DNA of 64,000 nt. Origin: CAIVVT01 sp052145115. GTDB taxonomy: Bacteria > Acidobacteriota > Terriglobia > Bryobacterales > Bryobacteraceae. Of this stretch, positions 34,933-46,340 are shown piece by piece (position 1 is the stretch's first letter; every line of letters begins with the position of its first letter). Location: the NCBI GenBank assembly GCA_052145115.1, contig JBKQPG010000023.1:1-64000 (forward strand), in the 5' to 3' direction. The position numbers and the translations under genes are program-made. The notes beneath the pieces were generated by a model. The model saw nothing but the letters and a program-made list of their open reading frames with translations, searched no databases and was not told the DNA's origin.

Positions 34933-35994
34933 TTACTGCTTACGCGCCTGCCGCCGCAATTCCACCGGAACACGCTCGGTATCGTGATTCATAATTTGTA
35001 TGGAAAACACCAGCGGCAGCGCCACCGGGTTGTAGCACGTTTTCGCGTCGCAGGCCTGATACCGGAACACGCCTTCGAGCCTCAATACCCCCGACTGCGA
35101 AGTGACCTCGCGCAGCAGCTTGTCGCTCGGCACTGTGACCTCGCGCACCAGCCGCAGCTTCTTCTCGTACACCGGGACGGTCTCGCCGATGGCCTTCAGA
35201 TGCAGCATCTTCGGGGCTGGCCAGGCAACCTCGGTAAACAGCCGCCCCGGCAAGCGCGCCTCGCCCGCCGTTTTGCCGGCGGCTGGGGCTTCGCTTTCGG
35301 TGGTCAGCATCTCCCAGGCCACCGGTTTATAGCCCCGCACGCCCGGCGCGTAGACGTGCATCCCCGGCTTCAGCTCGATGTTCAGGACCAGCGCGATCTT
35401 CTGCCCGCCCCGCGCCATCGTCGCGCTGCTGGCTGCGCTCAGCCGCAGGTGCCTCGTCTCCCGCACGCCCGGTCCGGCGGCTGGATTGGCGCCAAACTGC
35501 CGCGCCAGAATGTCGGACGCGGTGACGCGCTCGTGGTAGTCTTCCTCGAAGTACTTCGTCGTCACTACGCCCGCGGCATCCAATACGTACGTGCCGGGGT
35601 TTGGCACGCCATAGACGAAGGAATCCTGGGGTGCAATCTCGTTGAGAAGGCCGAAAGCGCGGATGACCTTCGAGTCTTCGTCCGAGAGCAGCGGGAACGT
35701 GATCCCGCGCCGCGCCGCGAAGTCCTTGAGCACCGCCACGCTGTCGTAGCTGATCGCCGCCACGTTCAGCCCGCGCTTCCTGAATTCCTCCTGATGCGCC
35801 TGCAGCTCCACGAGCTGCGCTTTGCAGAACGGTCACCAGTCGGCCGAGCGGTAGAACACCAGCACCAGCCCCTGTGGCCCGCGGAGCGACGCCAACGTGC
35901 GGCTCTGGCCGGTCTGATCGGGCAGCGAAAACTCCGGGATCTTCGTCCCGATCTCCGGCCCCGTCGCGATCGCAGCGACCAGCAGGGCGGCCAT
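34933..35994 (-). CDS. Selenocysteine-containing redoxin fused to a DsbD N-terminal-like domain
   Basis: Read through one TGA codon (35835-35833), the frame gives 353 residues. Residues 1-11 are a short hydrophobic start (MAALLVAAIAT). Residues 14-170 are an AhpC/TSA or TlpA-type redoxin. The active site reads SADW-Sec54-PF-C57-KAQL, where the family normally has Cys-x-x-Cys. Residues 180-353 resemble the DsbD N-terminal (disulfide corrector) domain and end with YQACDAKTCYNP, which holds its redox Cys pair. A 7-bp stem with a GUG loop lies 21 nt after the TGA, as expected of a bacterial SECIS. Without Sec, only 292 residues from an internal Met would be called. A GTG at 36006 is an alternative start. 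A nonsense mutation or sequencing error is possible but would have had to hit exactly this codon. Confidence 0.8.
35802..35818 (-). promoter_or_regulatory. Bacterial SECIS-like hairpin in the redoxin mRNA
   Basis: In the mRNA, GCAGCUC and GAGCUGC form a 7-bp stem closed by a GUG loop. The loop starts 21 nt after the UGA and its first base is G. Both features agree with the published general pattern of bacterial SECIS elements: stem-loop just downstream of the UGA, with a G among the first two loop bases. Confidence 0.65.
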
Positions 35995-36104
35995 GGTGAG
36001 CGTCACGTTACAATTCTATGCCGCGCATTCACGCCGGGATATCCGGTGGCGCGGGCCGCTGAGGTCTGTCGCGGCGATGGGATTTGATAGATTGGCGGTC
36101 GAAG

Positions 36105-37217
36105 ATGAAACGATTCGCGTTACTATTCCTCATGCTTTCCATGGCCGGCGCTCCGGCCACTGCGGCTTCGCGGCCGGCGCGCTCCACTCCGGCGCAGCCG
36201 TTGCGGCTGGCGGTGGTGGGGCTCCAGCACGGCCACGTGGACGGTTTCCTGCGCGCGCTGAAATCGCGCCGCGATATCGAACTGGCGGGGGTCTACGACC
36301 CGGACACGTCGCTGCATCACAAATACGCCGCGAAGTTCGGCCTGGCCGGGGAGCTGTTCTACACGGATCTGGCGCGGATGCTGGACCAGGTGAAACCGGA
36401 GGCCGTCGCGGCATTCACTTCCACCTTCGACCATGCCATGGTCGTCGCGGCGGCAGCGCCGCGTCACATCCCGGTGATGATGGAGAAGCCGCTGGCGGTG
36501 AACATGGAGCAGGCGCGGGGAATCCAGCGCGCGGCCGAGCGCAATGGCATCGCGGTGATCGTGAATTACGAGACGACGTGGTACAACAGCCACGCGACGA
36601 TGTGGGAGCTGTTGAAGCGGCAGAGAGCGGGCGGCGAGATCCGCAAAATGGTCGCCATGGACGGGCACGAGGGGCCGCGGGAGATCGGGGTGGGGCCGGA
36701 GTTCTTCGCCTGGTTGACGGATCCGTTGAAGAACGGCGCGGGGGCCCTGTTCGACTTCGGCTGCTACGGAGCGAACCTGATGACGTGGATGATGGATAAC
36801 CAGCGGCCCACGGCGGTGACCGCGCTGACGGCGCACAATAAGCCGCAGGTTTATCCCCGTGTAGACGACGAGGCGACGGTGCTGCTGCAGTACCCGCAGG
36901 CGCAGGGGATCATCCAGGGCTCGTGGAACTGGCCGTTCGGGCGGAAGGATTTCGAGGTGTACGCGGAGCACGCCTATGCTATTGCCATCGGCGGGAACGA
37001 ACTGCGGGTGCGATTGCCGGGGCAGAAGGAAGAAACGCTGACGCCGGGGGCGCTGCCGGCGGACGAGCAGAATTCAATATCTTATCTGGTGGCGGTGACG
37101 CGTGGCCGGATCAAGCCAGGCGGGCTCTCGTCATTGGAAAACAACATGATCGTCACCGAGATTCTGTGCGCGGCGCGGGAATCCGCCCGGACGGGCAGAA
37201 CGATTCAGTTGCAGTAA
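36105..37217 (+). CDS. Secreted Gfo/Idh/MocA-family oxidoreductase
   Basis: A 370-residue NAD(P)-dependent oxidoreductase with a signal peptide (MKRFALLFLMLSMAGAPATAA). The Rossmann fold starts at about 40 with LRLAVVGLQHGHVDGFLRAL, a variant of the glycine motif. EKPLAVN at about 127 is the family's catalytic EKP motif. The C-terminal domain shows GAGALFDFGCYGANLMTWMM, the region that normally holds the conserved (D/G)xxxH helix; here a Tyr or Asn stands near the usual His. Exported members of this family are frequent in Acidobacteriota, where they are thought to carry bound cofactor. Substrate unknown. It is divergent from the redoxin gene. Confidence 0.83.
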   Translation: MKRFALLFLMLSMAGAPATAASRPARSTPAQPLRLAVVGLQHGHVDGFLRALKSRRDIELAGVYDPDTSLHHKYAAKFGLAGELFYTDLARMLDQVKPEAVAAFTSTFDHAMVVAAAAPRHIPVMMEKPLAVNMEQARGIQRAAERNGIAVIVNYETTWYNSHATMWELLKRQRAGGEIRKMVAMDGHEGPREIGVGPEFFAWLTDPLKNGAGALFDFGCYGANLMTWMMDNQRPTAVTALTAHNKPQVYPRVDDEATVLLQYPQAQGIIQGSWNWPFGRKDFEVYAEHAYAIAIGGNELRVRLPGQKEETLTPGALPADEQNSISYLVAVTRGRIKPGGLSSLENNMIVTEILCAARESARTGRTIQLQ

Positions 37218-37355
37218 AACCGCACCCGCGGGCGGCAATTCCCGCTGGCCGCATCCTCGGTGCGGCCGGGCTTTCACCAGGCGGGCCAACGCTTGCCCAA
37301 CGCTGGACCCGTTCCACCCCCGAATTGCCTGTGATAGAGTGCCCGTGGACTCAAG

Positions 37356-38192
37356 ATGCATACCATCGGGGATCTGCCGGATATCGAGTACGAAAAATTC
37401 TGGCGCCGTCTGCAGCAGATCGGCCTGAACGCCTACGAGGCGCGGTCGTATCTCGTTCTGGTCGGCCATCCGCGTTTCAAGGCCCTGGAACTCGCCGCCC
37501 GCGCGCAGGTCCCGCGCCAGAAGATTTATGAGGTCCTCGACAGCCTGGTGGAGAAAGGCTTCGCCCAGGTCGTCCAGGAGAAAACCAAGCTTTTTAGCGC
37601 CGTCGAGCCGGCGCTCGCCATCCCCGCCTATCTGCAGCGCCAGAAGGAGGATCAGGAGCGCCTGCTCAATGAGCAGAAGCGCCATGCCCAGACCCTCGTG
37701 CACGAGCTGCGCAGCGCCTACGCCGAAGGCCAGGTCGGGCGCGGCACGCTCGACTATCTCCGCATTGTCAGCGATCCCGCGCAGATCGCCGTGCATTACC
37801 GCTCGATGCTCGGCGCCGTCGAGCGCGAATTCCTCGAGTTCTCCCGTCCGCCCTACGCCGTCGATCCGCTCGATGAGCAGCTCGTCAAACAGGCCGCCGG
37901 GCGCGGCGTCGCCTGCCGGATTCTGCTCGAGCCCGAAGCCCTCGACCAGGTTCACCAGCAGCGCCTGGTGGAGTATGCCTCCTTCGACGTGCAGGTGCGG
38001 TTCATCTCCAACCTGCCGATGAAAATGGCCACCTTCGACGGCGCTCAGGGCCTCATCGCCCTGCTCGATCCGGTCATCACGCGCCCCACCTGGACCTCCA
38101 TCGTCTTCGACCATACCGGCATGGGCGAGGCCATGCAGAGCCTCTTCGAGCAGTGGTGGCGCAAGGCTGCCGCGCGCCCCGCCATGGATTGA
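37356..38192 (+). CDS. TrmB-family transcriptional regulator
   Basis: A 278-residue protein. Residues about 15-85 are a TrmB winged helix (LQQIGLNAYEARSYLVLVGHPRFKALELAARAQVPRQKIYEVLDSLVEKGF). A coiled coil follows at 95-125, then a sensor domain with a phospholipase D-like appearance (residues 140-275). In this family the second domain binds sugars or other small ligands. Its targets are unknown. Directly downstream lies a remnant of a nicotinamidase/isochorismatase-like gene, which may once have been its partner. Confidence 0.85.
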   Translation: MHTIGDLPDIEYEKFWRRLQQIGLNAYEARSYLVLVGHPRFKALELAARAQVPRQKIYEVLDSLVEKGFAQVVQEKTKLFSAVEPALAIPAYLQRQKEDQERLLNEQKRHAQTLVHELRSAYAEGQVGRGTLDYLRIVSDPAQIAVHYRSMLGAVEREFLEFSRPPYAVDPLDEQLVKQAAGRGVACRILLEPEALDQVHQQRLVEYASFDVQVRFISNLPMKMATFDGAQGLIALLDPVITRPTWTSIVFDHTGMGEAMQSLFEQWWRKAAARPAMD

Positions 38193-38234
38193 GATTTGAC
38201 TCAATCATAGAATGCGGGTATAGAGCAGACACCT

Positions 38235-38310
38235 ATACGCGCGCTCATCGTCATTGACGTACCGCTGGATTACTTCTCCGGCCCGATGACGGTGCCTACC
38301 GCTGGCCCTC
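38235..38310 (+). pseudogene. Remnant of a nicotinamidase/isochorismatase-family gene start
   Basis: Translated from 38235, the DNA reads I-R-A-L-I-V-I-D-V-P-L-D-Y-F-S-G-P-M-T-V-P. This closely matches the universal N-terminus of cysteine hydrolases of this family (ALIVIDVQ-DYF-GG). The first codon is ATA where ATG would be expected, and the match stops at about 38310, where the convergent glycosyltransferase gene ends. The rest of the gene is missing, so this is a truncated relic. Confidence 0.6.
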
Positions 38311-39267
38311 GCCCACGCCCGTCTCCTGCCTGCTCAGCACTTGCCGTACGGCGTAGATGCGCCGCCCCTGGCTCTCGAAATACGTGCGCATCATCACCTC
38401 GCCCAGCAGCCCCGTGGTGAACATCAGCATCCCCAGTCCCAGCAGGATGCCGCCCGCGAACAGCAGCGGGCCGTGCTCCGCGATGATGTCCTGGCCGAGG
38501 ATCTTTTCCACCAGCAGGAATACCAGAATCCCCATGCCCGCCGCCGAGCTGAGCAGCCCGATGCGCCCGAAGAAATGCATTGGCCGCGTCAGGTAGCGCA
38601 GCAGGAAACGGATCGTCAGAATGTCGAAGAAGACGTTGAACGTCCGCCCGATCCCGTAGTGCGACGCCCCACCCTCGCGCGGCGGGTTCGCGATCGGCAC
38701 CTCGGCGATGGTCGCGCCGTAATAGCTCGCCAGCGCCGGGATGAAGCGGTGCAGCTCGCCGTACAGGTTGACCTCTTTCAGGATCTCCGCCCGGTACGCC
38801 TTGAACGTCGTCCCGAAATCGTGCAACTCGACGCTCGACGCCTGCGCCATCATCCAGTTGGCGATGCGCGACGGGATCTTCCGCAGCACCGGATTGTCGC
38901 GCCGCTCCTTGCGCCACCCGCTGGCGATGTCGTAGCCTTCCTCGACCTTGTGCACCAGCGCCGGCAGGTCCGCCGGGTCGTGCTGCAGGTCTCCGTCCAT
39001 GGCCACGATGATCTCTCCGCGCGCCTCGTCAAAGCCCGCCGAAAGCGCCGCCGTCTGCCCGAAATTGCGCCGCAGCCGGATCACCTTCAGCCGCCGGTCG
39101 GTCTCCACCAGGTTGGCCAGCAGCTCGAAGCTGCGGTCGCTCGAGGCGTCGTCCACGAAGATGATTTCGTAGCTTTGGCCGAGCTGCCCCAGCACCGCCG
39201 TCAGACGGTCGTACAGTGCCAAAATGGCCCGCTCTTCGTTGTGGATCGGAATGACGACGGACAGCAT
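38296..39267 (-). CDS. Polyprenyl-phosphate glycosyltransferase (GT2, ArnC/DPM-like)
   Basis: A 323-residue protein. Residues 1-230 are a GT-A domain with SVVIPIHNEERAILALYDRL, IIFVDDASSDRSFELL and GEIIVAMDGDLQHDPADLPALV (DGDLQHDP, metal site). Residues about 235-300 contain two membrane helices. This layout is that of enzymes that load a sugar onto undecaprenyl phosphate (ArnC, GtrB, dolichol-phosphate mannose synthase type). They feed cell-envelope modification from the cytoplasmic face. The sugar is unknown. It is divergent from gyrA. Confidence 0.9.
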   Translation of the reverse strand: MLSVVIPIHNEERAILALYDRLTAVLGQLGQSYEIIFVDDASSDRSFELLANLVETDRRLKVIRLRRNFGQTAALSAGFDEARGEIIVAMDGDLQHDPADLPALVHKVEEGYDIASGWRKERRDNPVLRKIPSRIANWMMAQASSVELHDFGTTFKAYRAEILKEVNLYGELHRFIPALASYYGATIAEVPIANPPREGGASHYGIGRTFNVFFDILTIRFLLRYLTRPMHFFGRIGLLSSAAGMGILVFLLVEKILGQDIIAEHGPLLFAGGILLGLGMLMFTTGLLGEVMMRTYFESQGRRIYAVRQVLSRQETGVGEGQR

Positions 39268-39374
39268 GCGGCTAACCTCATGATAACGCGAAACCTACTG
39301 ATGCCAAAGGAGAAAAGCCCTGCATCGAATGGCCTTCAGGAGGCCGGATTTGTTAAAATCATAAACAGGCATCG

Positions 39375-42011
<2,637 letters not shown>

Positions 42012-42090
42012 GAGAGTGCTCTGAAGCACCGCCTTGACACCGCACTGCCGGCGCATGGAGGCGGGGCTTTTCCGGCGTCATACTGAAGAC

Positions 42091-42354
42091 ATGCCGCGGG
42101 GCTCCGGCGAAGATGGCAAGCGCCGCCGGGTGCGCATGTTCGGATGGTGGTACACCTGCACGGGGCTGGGTTTTGCGCTGCTCGGCGTCCGCAACTGGAT
42201 CGCCCATGCCCCCGCCTGGTCCATTGCATTGCGATTCATCATCGCAGCTGGGTTCGTCCTCCTCGGCTTCGCGACCTTCCGTCCGGCTGGCCGTTCCGAG
42301 AGCCGTTCCGCGCGCCCACCTGATCGCCGCCCCGGCAACGAACCGTCCCACTGA
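42091..42354 (+). CDS. Small membrane protein of unknown function
   Basis: An 87-residue protein with two predicted helices (WWYTCTGLGFALLGVRNWIAH and IALRFIIAAGFVLLGFATF) after a basic start, and an Arg-rich C-terminal tail. The positive-inside pattern is reasonable. No family is recognised. The ATG at 42091 starts just before the basic segment; an upstream in-frame TTG exists at 42034. It could be a chance frame. Confidence 0.45.
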   Translation: MPRGSGEDGKRRRVRMFGWWYTCTGLGFALLGVRNWIAHAPAWSIALRFIIAAGFVLLGFATFRPAGRSESRSARPPDRRPGNEPSH

Positions 42355-42506
42355 GGCGCCGCGCCTGAGATCGTGTTTCGCGGGATGCGAGACAAATCGG
42401 GAGTTTCGCACCGCTGGGCGCGGAGAGGATCACCGGGCGCGGTGAACTGATTAGCTAGCAGTTCATTCGCATGCCTGCGCGTGAAGAAGGGTACAATCGG
42501 GGCACC

Positions 42507-45500
42507 ATGCTGACCAGCGCTGTGCTCGCTGCCGCTGAAGCACTCCCGTTCGGAGTTGCCATCACCGACAGCCAGGGATTCGTCACGTGGGCGAATCCTG
42601 CATTCGCTCGACTTTCAGGGCGCAGCTTGGAGGAACTGGCCGGGCAACCTGCAGGAGACTTTCCTCTGGCGGAGTTGGCGGGCTCCGCCCCGGCGTCTCA
42701 ACCGTGGACCGGCCCGGCCGTCTGCCGGCGAGAGGCAGGAGATTGCACCGTCAGACACGCTATTACAACGCTGCGCGGCGCGGCGGGAGAAGTGACGGGC
42801 TTCTGGATCACGAAGGAAGACATCAGCGGACTGCGCAGCGGCGCGGACACGCCCCAGCACGCCGCGGCCAACCTTTCGGCCTTGATCGAGAGTACTGAAG
42901 ACCTGATTTGGTCGGTGGACCTGGATTACAGACTGCTGACCTTCAATCAGGCATTTCGGAAGAATCTCGAGAGCACTATTGCGCTTCAGGCCTCGGTTGG
43001 GATGCGGGCGGAGGATTGGCTGCCGCCAGACCGCGCGGCGCTGTGGTCTCCGATGTTCGATCAGGCGTTATCGGGAGGTCCATTTCGAGCCGAGTATGTC
43101 CTGTTCGATGGCCGCACGCTGGAGTTGGCCTTCCATCCCATTCAGTACGATGGCCGGCCAACGGGCATCTCGGTGTTCGGCAAGGACATTACGGAACGAA
43201 AGGCAGCCGAGGCGCGGGTGAAGGCGCAGAGCGAGAGGTTTCAAAAAGTCGTAGAGAATAGCGACGCCGGGTACTTCCGAATCGGAATGGACGGCTGCTT
43301 CGAAGACGTAAACCCGGCGTGGCTGCGGATGCACGGATTCATCCGCAAAGAGGACGCCATCGGGTTGCACTTCTCGGCAGTTCAGACCCCAGAGCAATCA
43401 GCCCAGGCGCAAGAGATCGTGGAGACCCTCGTGCTGGGCGAGCCGGTCCGCAGCGGCGAATTCTCCCGATTGCGACGGGATGGAACGATTGGCTACCACA
43501 GCTTCTCCGCCAATCCGGTACTCGACGGCGGCCGGGTGACCGGCATTGAAGGCTTCCTGGTCGACATCAGCGACAGGAAGGCCGCCGAGCAGCAGAAGCG
43601 GCATTCGGAACAGCAGTACCGGTGGCTGTTCAACTCCATGAACGAAGGGGTTGCGCTGCATCGGCTGATCCGTGCCGCAGGCGCTCCGGAAAACTACATT
43701 CTATTGGAAGTGAACCCACGCTACGAAGAGATCGTGGGCATGAAGCGCGAGCAGGTGGTCAACCGGCTGGCTACCGACGTGTATGGGACCCCGGAGGCGC
43801 CCTATCTGAAGGAGTATGCGGCTGTCGTCGAGACTGCAACGCCACTTCTGCTGGAGACTTACTTCCCGCCGATGGAGAAGCAGTTCATCATCTCTGTCGC
43901 GCCGATGGGCGGCGATCTGTTCGCCACCATCTTCTTCGACGTCACGCAACAGAGGAAAGTCGAAGAGTTGTACAAGCTGGTATCCGAAAACGCCGCAGAC
44001 GTGATCTGGCTGTGGGACCCGACCAAGGAACGGTGTGTTTACGTCAGTCCATCGGTGCGGTACTTAAGAGGGTTCGCGCCCGATGAGATTCTGGCGCAGT
44101 CGATGGATCAGGCGATGCCGCCCGATACTTACCGGCAGATCGTCGCCGAGCAGCAATGCCGTCTCGCCGCCGTGGAGTCGGGCGACGAGAGCGCGCGCAT
44201 CCGAATGCAAGAAGTCGCATTCCTGCACAAAGACGGGACGCGCGTAACTACGGAGACCGTGACGAAATTGCTTTCGGACGCCAGTGGAAGGGTGCGCCAC
44301 ATTCTGGTCATCAGCCGGGACATCACTCAACGCAAGCGGGCGGAGGTGGCGCTTCAAAGAGCAAACGAATCTCTGGTCAGGGCGGAGGCCCATTACCGCC
44401 TCATGTTCAACAGCGTTTCAGACGCGGTTTTCGTTCACACGTTCGGGGAGGGGGGACCGCCCGGCCACTTCGTTGAAGTGAACGACAATGCCTGCCGCTA
44501 TCTGGGCTATACACGAGAGGAACTGCTTCAAATTGGACCGCATGATATTACAGCCCCCGAAGAGAGATTCAAGATGAAAGCCATCAGAGAGATTCTTCTC
44601 GCCGAGGGCCAGGATCTATTTGAGACCACCAACATAGCAAAGGACGGCCGGCGAATTCCGATCGAAGTGAACGCCCGTCTCGTTCACCTTGATAACTCGA
44701 AAGCGGTTATATCGTCGGTGCGGGACATTTCAGAGCGCCGGAAGAGTGAAGAAGCAATAAGAAGTCTTGCCACTGCCGTCGAGCAAGCCGGCGAAACAAT
44801 CGTCATCACCGCTCTCGATGGGACCATTCAATACTGCAATCCCGCCTTCGAGAAAATTACCGGTTACTCGAGGGAAGAGGCGATCGGACAGAATCCGAGG
44901 GTGTTGAAATCCGGCAAACACGACCGGGAGTTCTATGAGCGGCTGTGGGCCGCGATTACCCAGGGAAAAGTTTGGACCGGACGCCTGACAAATAAGAAGA
45001 AAGATGGCTCGCTTTACGAAGAGGATGCCACGATCTCGCCAATCCGGGATGAGTCGGGCAATATATCCGGATACGTGGCGATCAAGCGCGACGTGACCGA
45101 GTGGCGGCAACTGGAGGATCAGTTGCGGCAGGCTCAAAAACTGGAGAGCATCGGCCAGCTCGCCGGCGGCGTGGCGCACGATTTCAATAACCTGCTCACC
45201 GTGATCAACGGCTACAGCGATTTCCTGCTGGATCGGTTGAAGGAGCCCGGTCCGTTGCGCTCCTATGCCGAGGCGATCAGGAAGGCCGGGCAGCGCGCCG
45301 GCAGCCTCACCAAGCAACTGCTGGCTTTCAGCCGCAAACAGGTGATCGAACCACGGGTTCTGGACCTGAACGCGACCATCCGCGACTCCGCGCCGATGCT
45401 CCAGCGCCTGATCGGCGAGGACGTCGCGCTGGACACTCATCTGGGCGACGGTTTGGGGCAGGTCATGGCCGACCCCGACCAGATTCATCAGGTCATCATG

Positions 45501-46265
45501 AATCTGGCCGTGAACGCGCGCGACGCCATGCCGCACGGCGGGAAGCTCGACATCGAGACGGCGAACGCCGATCTGGACGCAACCGATAGCCGCGCCATGC
45601 ACCCTGAAGCGATGCCGGGGCCGTACGTTCTAATGACCGTGACCGACACCGGACACGGAATGGAGGACGCGATCCGCAAGCGCATCTTCGAGCCGTTTTT
45701 CACCACCAAGGAGCCGGGCAAAGGGACGGGGCTCGGATTGTCCACCGTCTACGGCATTATCCGGCAGAACGGCGGATGGATCGATGTGTGGAGCGAACCG
45801 GGCGTTGGCACGTCGTTCCAGCTGTTTCTCCCGCGCATCGATGCCTCGCCCCTCTTCGAGGCGATCCCGAACCGCACCCCCAGCCAGGGCGGCGGCGAGA
45901 CGATCCTGGTGGTGGAGGATCAGAAGGCAGTGCGGTTGCTGGCCGATGCGGCGCTGCAGCGATACGGCTATCGCGTCCTCTTGGCCTCGGATGCGGAGAG
46001 CCCCATTCTGGTTGCCCAACAGTATGCGGGCGCGATCCAGCTGTTGCTGACCGACGTGGTTCTGCCGGGAATGAACGGCCGGCAGTTGGCCGAACGCATG
46101 CAAGCGTTGCATCCCAAGCTGAAGGTGTTGTTCACCTCGGGCTACACCTCCGATGTGATCACCCGCCAGGGCGTACTCGATCAGGGCCTTGCGTTCATCG
46201 CCAAGCCGTTCAGTCCCGACGCATTGGCGGCCAAAGTCCGCGCCGTGCTCGGCCCCGCAGGGTAA
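42507..46265 (+). CDS. Cytosolic hybrid histidine kinase with seven PAS-like domains
   Basis: A sensor kinase of about 1250 residues with no membrane segment. Counting from the ATG at 42471 (1264 residues), seven PAS-like units run at roughly 15-120, 135-245, 255-370, 380-490, 500-620, 640-755 and 765-880. Several end in DITERK- or DISERR-type PAC tails. HisKA follows with His903 in GGVAHDFNNLLTVI, the HWE-free AtoS/NtrB-like type. HATPase shows DTGHGM and GTGLGLSTVYGI. A C-terminal receiver has ILVVEDQ and LLLTDVVLPGMNG with its phosphorylated Asp. Start at 42507 (GGGGCACC before it) or 42471. The many PAS units suggest several small-molecule or redox inputs. Targets unknown. Confidence 0.88.
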   Translation: MLTSAVLAAAEALPFGVAITDSQGFVTWANPAFARLSGRSLEELAGQPAGDFPLAELAGSAPASQPWTGPAVCRREAGDCTVRHAITTLRGAAGEVTGFWITKEDISGLRSGADTPQHAAANLSALIESTEDLIWSVDLDYRLLTFNQAFRKNLESTIALQASVGMRAEDWLPPDRAALWSPMFDQALSGGPFRAEYVLFDGRTLELAFHPIQYDGRPTGISVFGKDITERKAAEARVKAQSERFQKVVENSDAGYFRIGMDGCFEDVNPAWLRMHGFIRKEDAIGLHFSAVQTPEQSAQAQEIVETLVLGEPVRSGEFSRLRRDGTIGYHSFSANPVLDGGRVTGIEGFLVDISDRKAAEQQKRHSEQQYRWLFNSMNEGVALHRLIRAAGAPENYILLEVNPRYEEIVGMKREQVVNRLATDVYGTPEAPYLKEYAAVVETATPLLLETYFPPMEKQFIISVAPMGGDLFATIFFDVTQQRKVEELYKLVSENAADVIWLWDPTKERCVYVSPSVRYLRGFAPDEILAQSMDQAMPPDTYRQIVAEQQCRLAAVESGDESARIRMQEVAFLHKDGTRVTTETVTKLLSDASGRVRHILVISRDITQRKRAEVALQRANESLVRAEAHYRLMFNSVSDAVFVHTFGEGGPPGHFVEVNDNACRYLGYTREELLQIGPHDITAPEERFKMKAIREILLAEGQDLFETTNIAKDGRRIPIEVNARLVHLDNSKAVISSVRDISERRKSEEAIRSLATAVEQAGETIVITALDGTIQYCNPAFEKITGYSREEAIGQNPRVLKSGKHDREFYERLWAAITQGKVWTGRLTNKKKDGSLYEEDATISPIRDESGNISGYVAIKRDVTEWRQLEDQLRQAQKLESIGQLAGGVAHDFNNLLTVINGYSDFLLDRLKEPGPLRSYAEAIRKAGQRAGSLTKQLLAFSRKQVIEPRVLDLNATIRDSAPMLQRLIGEDVALDTHLGDGLGQVMADPDQIHQVIMNLAVNARDAMPHGGKLDIETANADLDATDSRAMHPEAMPGPYVLMTVTDTGHGMEDAIRKRIFEPFFTTKEPGKGTGLGLSTVYGIIRQNGGWIDVWSEPGVGTSFQLFLPRIDASPLFEAIPNRTPSQGGGETILVVEDQKAVRLLADAALQRYGYRVLLASDAESPILVAQQYAGAIQLLLTDVVLPGMNGRQLAERMQALHPKLKVLFTSGYTSDVITRQGVLDQGLAFIAKPFSPDALAAKVRAVLGPAG

Positions 46266-46340
46266 TCCTCTGGTCCTGTTCCACGCCCTCCGGGGACGCG
46301 CGCCGCCGCGGTCGTGGATATGATCATGAGGATGCCTGAA

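Noticed and set aside
35833..35835. Simple nonsense mutation making the redoxin a pseudogene
   Set aside because: The rest of the frame is intact over 353 codons, the TGA replaces exactly the redox Cys codon, and a fitting hairpin follows. Sec is the better reading, although read-level proof is lacking.
34984..36087. Plus-strand open frame covering the redoxin gene
   Set aside because: Arg/His/Gln-rich composition typical of a shadow frame; the opposite strand encodes a recognisable redoxin with a DsbD-like domain.
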